From assembly GCA_017999215.1 (NCBI GenBank), contig JAGOBQ010000157.1, positions 1 through 8,386 on the forward strand: DNA of 8,386 nt. The letters run 5' to 3'. Source of the stretch: Thermoanaerobaculia bacterium. GTDB lineage: Bacteria; Acidobacteriota; Thermoanaerobaculia; UBA5066. The translations under genes and the position numbers were made by a program. Below are positions 7,334 to 8,386 of this stretch, in pieces; the stretch's first letter is position 1, and every line of letters begins with the position of its first letter. Below the pieces are notes generated by a model. It was not told where the DNA came from. It searched no databases and worked only from the letters and a program-made list of their open reading frames with translations.

Positions 7334-7732
7334 TCAGGAGCGAAAGGCGTCGACGACGCGCCGGAGGCGCGCGCCGATGTCGGTCCCGACCTCGGCGAGC
7401 TCCGGGGAATCGAGGAGCCCCATCACGCCCTCCGGGTCCATCGCGCGGACGACGGTCGTCCCTCCCTCCACCGAGACGGTGACGTTGCACGGGAGGAGGA
7501 CGCCGACCTCGGGGACGGCCGAGAGGGCCTTGTGAGCCGAAGGAGGGTGACAGGCGCCGAGGATGAGGTACGGCTCGCGGTCGACGTCGAGCTTCTTCTT
7601 CAGCGTCGCCTGGACGTCGATCTCGGTCAGGACGCCGAAGCCCTCCTTCGCGAGCGCCTCGCGCGCGCGGGCGACGGCGTCGGCGAAGGAGAGGGGCGTG
7701 GTCGTCTGGAGGGCGACGGGGGAATCCTTCAT
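7334..7732 (-). CDS. DUF302 domain protein
   Basis: This is a small soluble protein of 132 residues with no signal peptide or membrane segment. The whole length fits the DUF302 fold. GFGVLTEIDVQATLKKKLD (31-49) is the usual conserved block, followed by YLILGACHPPSAHKAL (55-70), GVLLPCNVTV (77-86) and a C-terminal helix. Cys61 and Cys82 lie in the conserved strands. The molecular function of DUF302 is not established. The start is set by a near-ideal AAAGGAG ribosome-binding site 5 nt before the ATG at 7732; the open frame extends further upstream but overlaps fmdB. It is the last gene of the minus-strand group, separated from fmdB by 86 nt of unusually G/C-tracted sequence. Confidence 0.88.
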   Translation of the reverse strand: MKDSPVALQTTTPLSFADAVARAREALAKEGFGVLTEIDVQATLKKKLDVDREPYLILGACHPPSAHKALSAVPEVGVLLPCNVTVSVEGGTTVVRAMDPEGVMGLLDSPELAEVGTDIGARLRRVVDAFRS

Positions 7733-7745
7733 CGAAGCTCCTTTC

Positions 7746-7759
7746 GCGCCCGCGGGCGC
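7746..7759. repeat. 14-nt perfect palindrome before the DUF302 ribosome-binding site
   Basis: GCGCCCGCGGGCGC is a perfect palindrome lying directly upstream of the DUF302 ribosome-binding site. In the minus-strand transcript it could fold beside the start region, or in DNA serve as a dyad operator. In such GC-rich DNA a chance origin is quite possible. Confidence 0.3.
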
Positions 7760-7788
7760 CGGAGGGGGGAGAGGGGGGGCGGCGCGGC

Positions 7789-7807
7789 GGGGGCCCGACG
7801 GGCCCCC
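7789..7807 (-). terminator. Strong GC hairpin between fmdB and the DUF302 gene
   Basis: GGGGGCCC (7789-7796) pairs perfectly with GGGCCCCC (7800-7807) across a 3-nt loop, an 8-bp all-GC stem starting 11 nt after the fmdB stop on the minus strand. There is no U-run after it. It could attenuate read-through into the DUF302 gene or protect the 3' end of the upstream message. Confidence 0.4.
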
Positions 7808-7818
7808 CCGGGCTACCC

Positions 7819-8019
7819 TCACGTGAAGCGGGGGCCGCAGCCGGAGCCTCCCTTCGCCGAGCCGGACGAGCTCGCGCCGGAGGCGAAGCTCGAGAGCTTG
7901 CGGGAGGGGCGCCGGGACTCGCAGGAGGGGCAGTCGACCGCGGCGTCGGCCTCGCTCGAGGAGCGGAGCTCCTCGAAGGTCCGCCCGCATTCGTCGCATC
8001 GGTATTCGTAGAGGGGCAT
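7819..8019 (-). CDS. fmdB: FmdB-family zinc-ribbon protein
   Basis: This is a 66-residue protein opening with MPLYEYRCDECGRTFE, the signature of the FmdB/CxxC_CxxC_SSSS family. Two CxxC pairs (Cys8/Cys11 and Cys30/Cys33) should bind one zinc ion. The C-terminal half is Ser/Gly/Lys-rich and probably disordered, with one further cysteine (61). The family is named for a putative regulator of amidase/formamidase genes, but its general function is not proven. The ATG at 8019 has GAGG about 8 nt upstream. It begins only 10 nt after the end of the extended small-protein frame (8030), consistent with an operon. Confidence 0.9.
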   Translation of the reverse strand: MPLYEYRCDECGRTFEELRSSSEADAAVDCPSCESRRPSRKLSSFASGASSSGSAKGGSGCGPRFT

Positions 8020-8029
8020 CGTGTCCTCG

Positions 8030-8251
8030 TCAGGGCTCCGCGTTCTCGGAGCCGCCTCGTCCCGCGGGGGCGGCGTGCTCCTTCGGGGCGGTCGTCGTCT
8101 TATCGGTCGTTCCGGGCTTCGTCGCGCAGCTCCGGCCGCCGGCCGGATTCGGGACCGCTCACGTCGGGACGCCGAGCCTCGGGAGGACGACGTACTGAAG
8201 GAGCATCCAGGCGACGAAGAAGCCGCCGACCCAGAGAAGGTCGGAGCTCAT
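8030..8251 (-). CDS. Candidate small membrane selenoprotein (in-frame TGA read as selenocysteine)
   Basis: The ATG at 8251 overlaps the preceding stop (ATGA). It starts 30 codons encoding a short N-terminus, one hydrophobic helix (residues about 5-23, LLWVGGFFVAW onward) and the segment LPRLGVPT, ending at TGA (8159-8161). The frame then continues for 42 sense codons to a TGA at 8030-8032. In that tail I count G/C at 37 of 42 third positions, 28 of 42 first and 31 of 42 second, and there is no ATG, GTG, TTG or CTG. The tail therefore looks coding but cannot start on its own. Read-through gives 73 residues with Sec31, Cys42 (GRSCATK) and a Thr/Lys/Ala/Pro-rich end. A hairpin placed as a bacterial SECIS follows the TGA. 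I do not recognise the family with certainty. The alternative is a plain 30-residue protein (8159-8251) followed by a 139-nt gap. Confidence 0.55.
8131..8147 (-). promoter_or_regulatory. Candidate bacterial SECIS hairpin
   Basis: On the minus strand, TCCGGCC (8147-8141) pairs perfectly with GGCCGGA (8137-8131) around the loop GGC (8140-8138). The stem begins 11 nt after the in-frame TGA, so the apical loop starts 18 nt after it. Known bacterial SECIS elements have a short apical stem, a small loop with a G in its first two positions, and a loop lying roughly 16-37 nt from the UGA. All of these hold here. Hairpins of this size arise easily in such GC-rich DNA, so the match is supportive rather than conclusive. 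Confidence 0.45.
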
Positions 8252-8385
8252 GCCCGCGCCCCGGCGGCGAGCGCCGCCTTTCCCGCCTTCAGCTCGACCC
8301 TCTTCTCGTCCAGGGTCCTCTGCATCGCGCCACAGACGACGCCACAGATCGCGAAGACCGCGGGGTCCGCGATCCGGTAGTAGAC
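8248..8385 (-). CDS. C-terminal end of an unidentified membrane protein (5' part outside the window)
   Basis: The last 45 codons of a gene that enters from beyond the window edge end at TGA 8248-8250. The residues seen include a hydrophobic stretch with two cysteines (DPAVFAICGVVCGAM) followed by a charged, Lys/Arg/Ala-rich tail. This resembles the final transmembrane helix and cytoplasmic tail of a membrane protein. Codons are mostly G/C-ending, and the stop overlaps the next start as ATGA, which supports both genes. The visible part is too short to name a family. Confidence 0.6.
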   Translation of the reverse strand, partial: VYYRIADPAVFAICGVVCGAMQRTLDEKRVELKAGKAALAAGARA

Positions 8386-8386
8386 C

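Noticed and set aside
7292..8011. Plus-strand open frame opposite DUF302 and fmdB
   Set aside because: Both minus-strand genes match known families with good ribosome-binding sites; the plus frame shows no family motif.
8021..8380. Plus-strand open frame opposite the small minus-strand genes
   Set aside because: The minus strand shows overlapping stop/start (ATGA), a hydrophobic helix and G/C-ending codons; the plus frame is Ser/Arg/Ala-rich without motifs.

Overview
The window comes from a very GC-rich diderm (Gram-negative-type) bacterium. It encodes an outer-membrane LPS-assembly protein (LptD), and almost every codon ends in G or C, with CTC (Leu) and GTC (Val) strongly used. The style would fit Acidobacteriota, Myxococcota or similar lineages, but nothing seen here fixes the phylum. 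There is no tRNA, rRNA, CRISPR array or insertion sequence.

Plus strand, 151-7151: six genes sit head to tail and are probably co-transcribed. They are an acetoacetyl-CoA-type thiolase, the two subunits of a 3-oxoacid (SCOT-type) CoA-transferase, LptD, an RmlD-type dTDP-4-dehydrorhamnose reductase, and a polytopic membrane protein. Three junctions are 4-nt stop/start overlaps (GTGA, CTGA if LptD starts at CTG, and GTGA); the other two gaps are 10 and 37 nt. The first three genes form a module that activates acetoacetate and cleaves it to acetyl-CoA, or runs in reverse. The last three concern the envelope: LPS export, deoxysugar synthesis and an isoprenoid-lipid kinase. That last protein (5814-7151) reads as a natural fusion of a CTP-dependent phytol/dolichol-kinase-like domain (VTE5/SEC59 type) with a DUF92 domain (VTE6, phytyl-phosphate kinase type). 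This would put both phosphorylations of an isoprenoid alcohol in one polypeptide.

7152-7333 is a convergent intergenic region with two strong inverted repeats and no gene.

Minus strand, 8386 down to 7334: a second compact operon. In order of transcription it holds the 3' end of an unknown membrane protein (cut by the window edge), a small one-helix membrane protein, an FmdB-type zinc-ribbon protein, and a DUF302 protein. The small protein is the most notable item. Its 30-codon frame stops at a TGA, but the same frame stays open for 42 more codons with coding-like base composition and no start codon of its own, ending 10 nt before fmdB. A 7-bp hairpin with a G-initial loop lies 18 nt past the TGA. 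This pattern fits a selenocysteine codon with a bacterial SECIS element, giving a 73-residue candidate selenoprotein that ordinary gene callers would truncate or miss.
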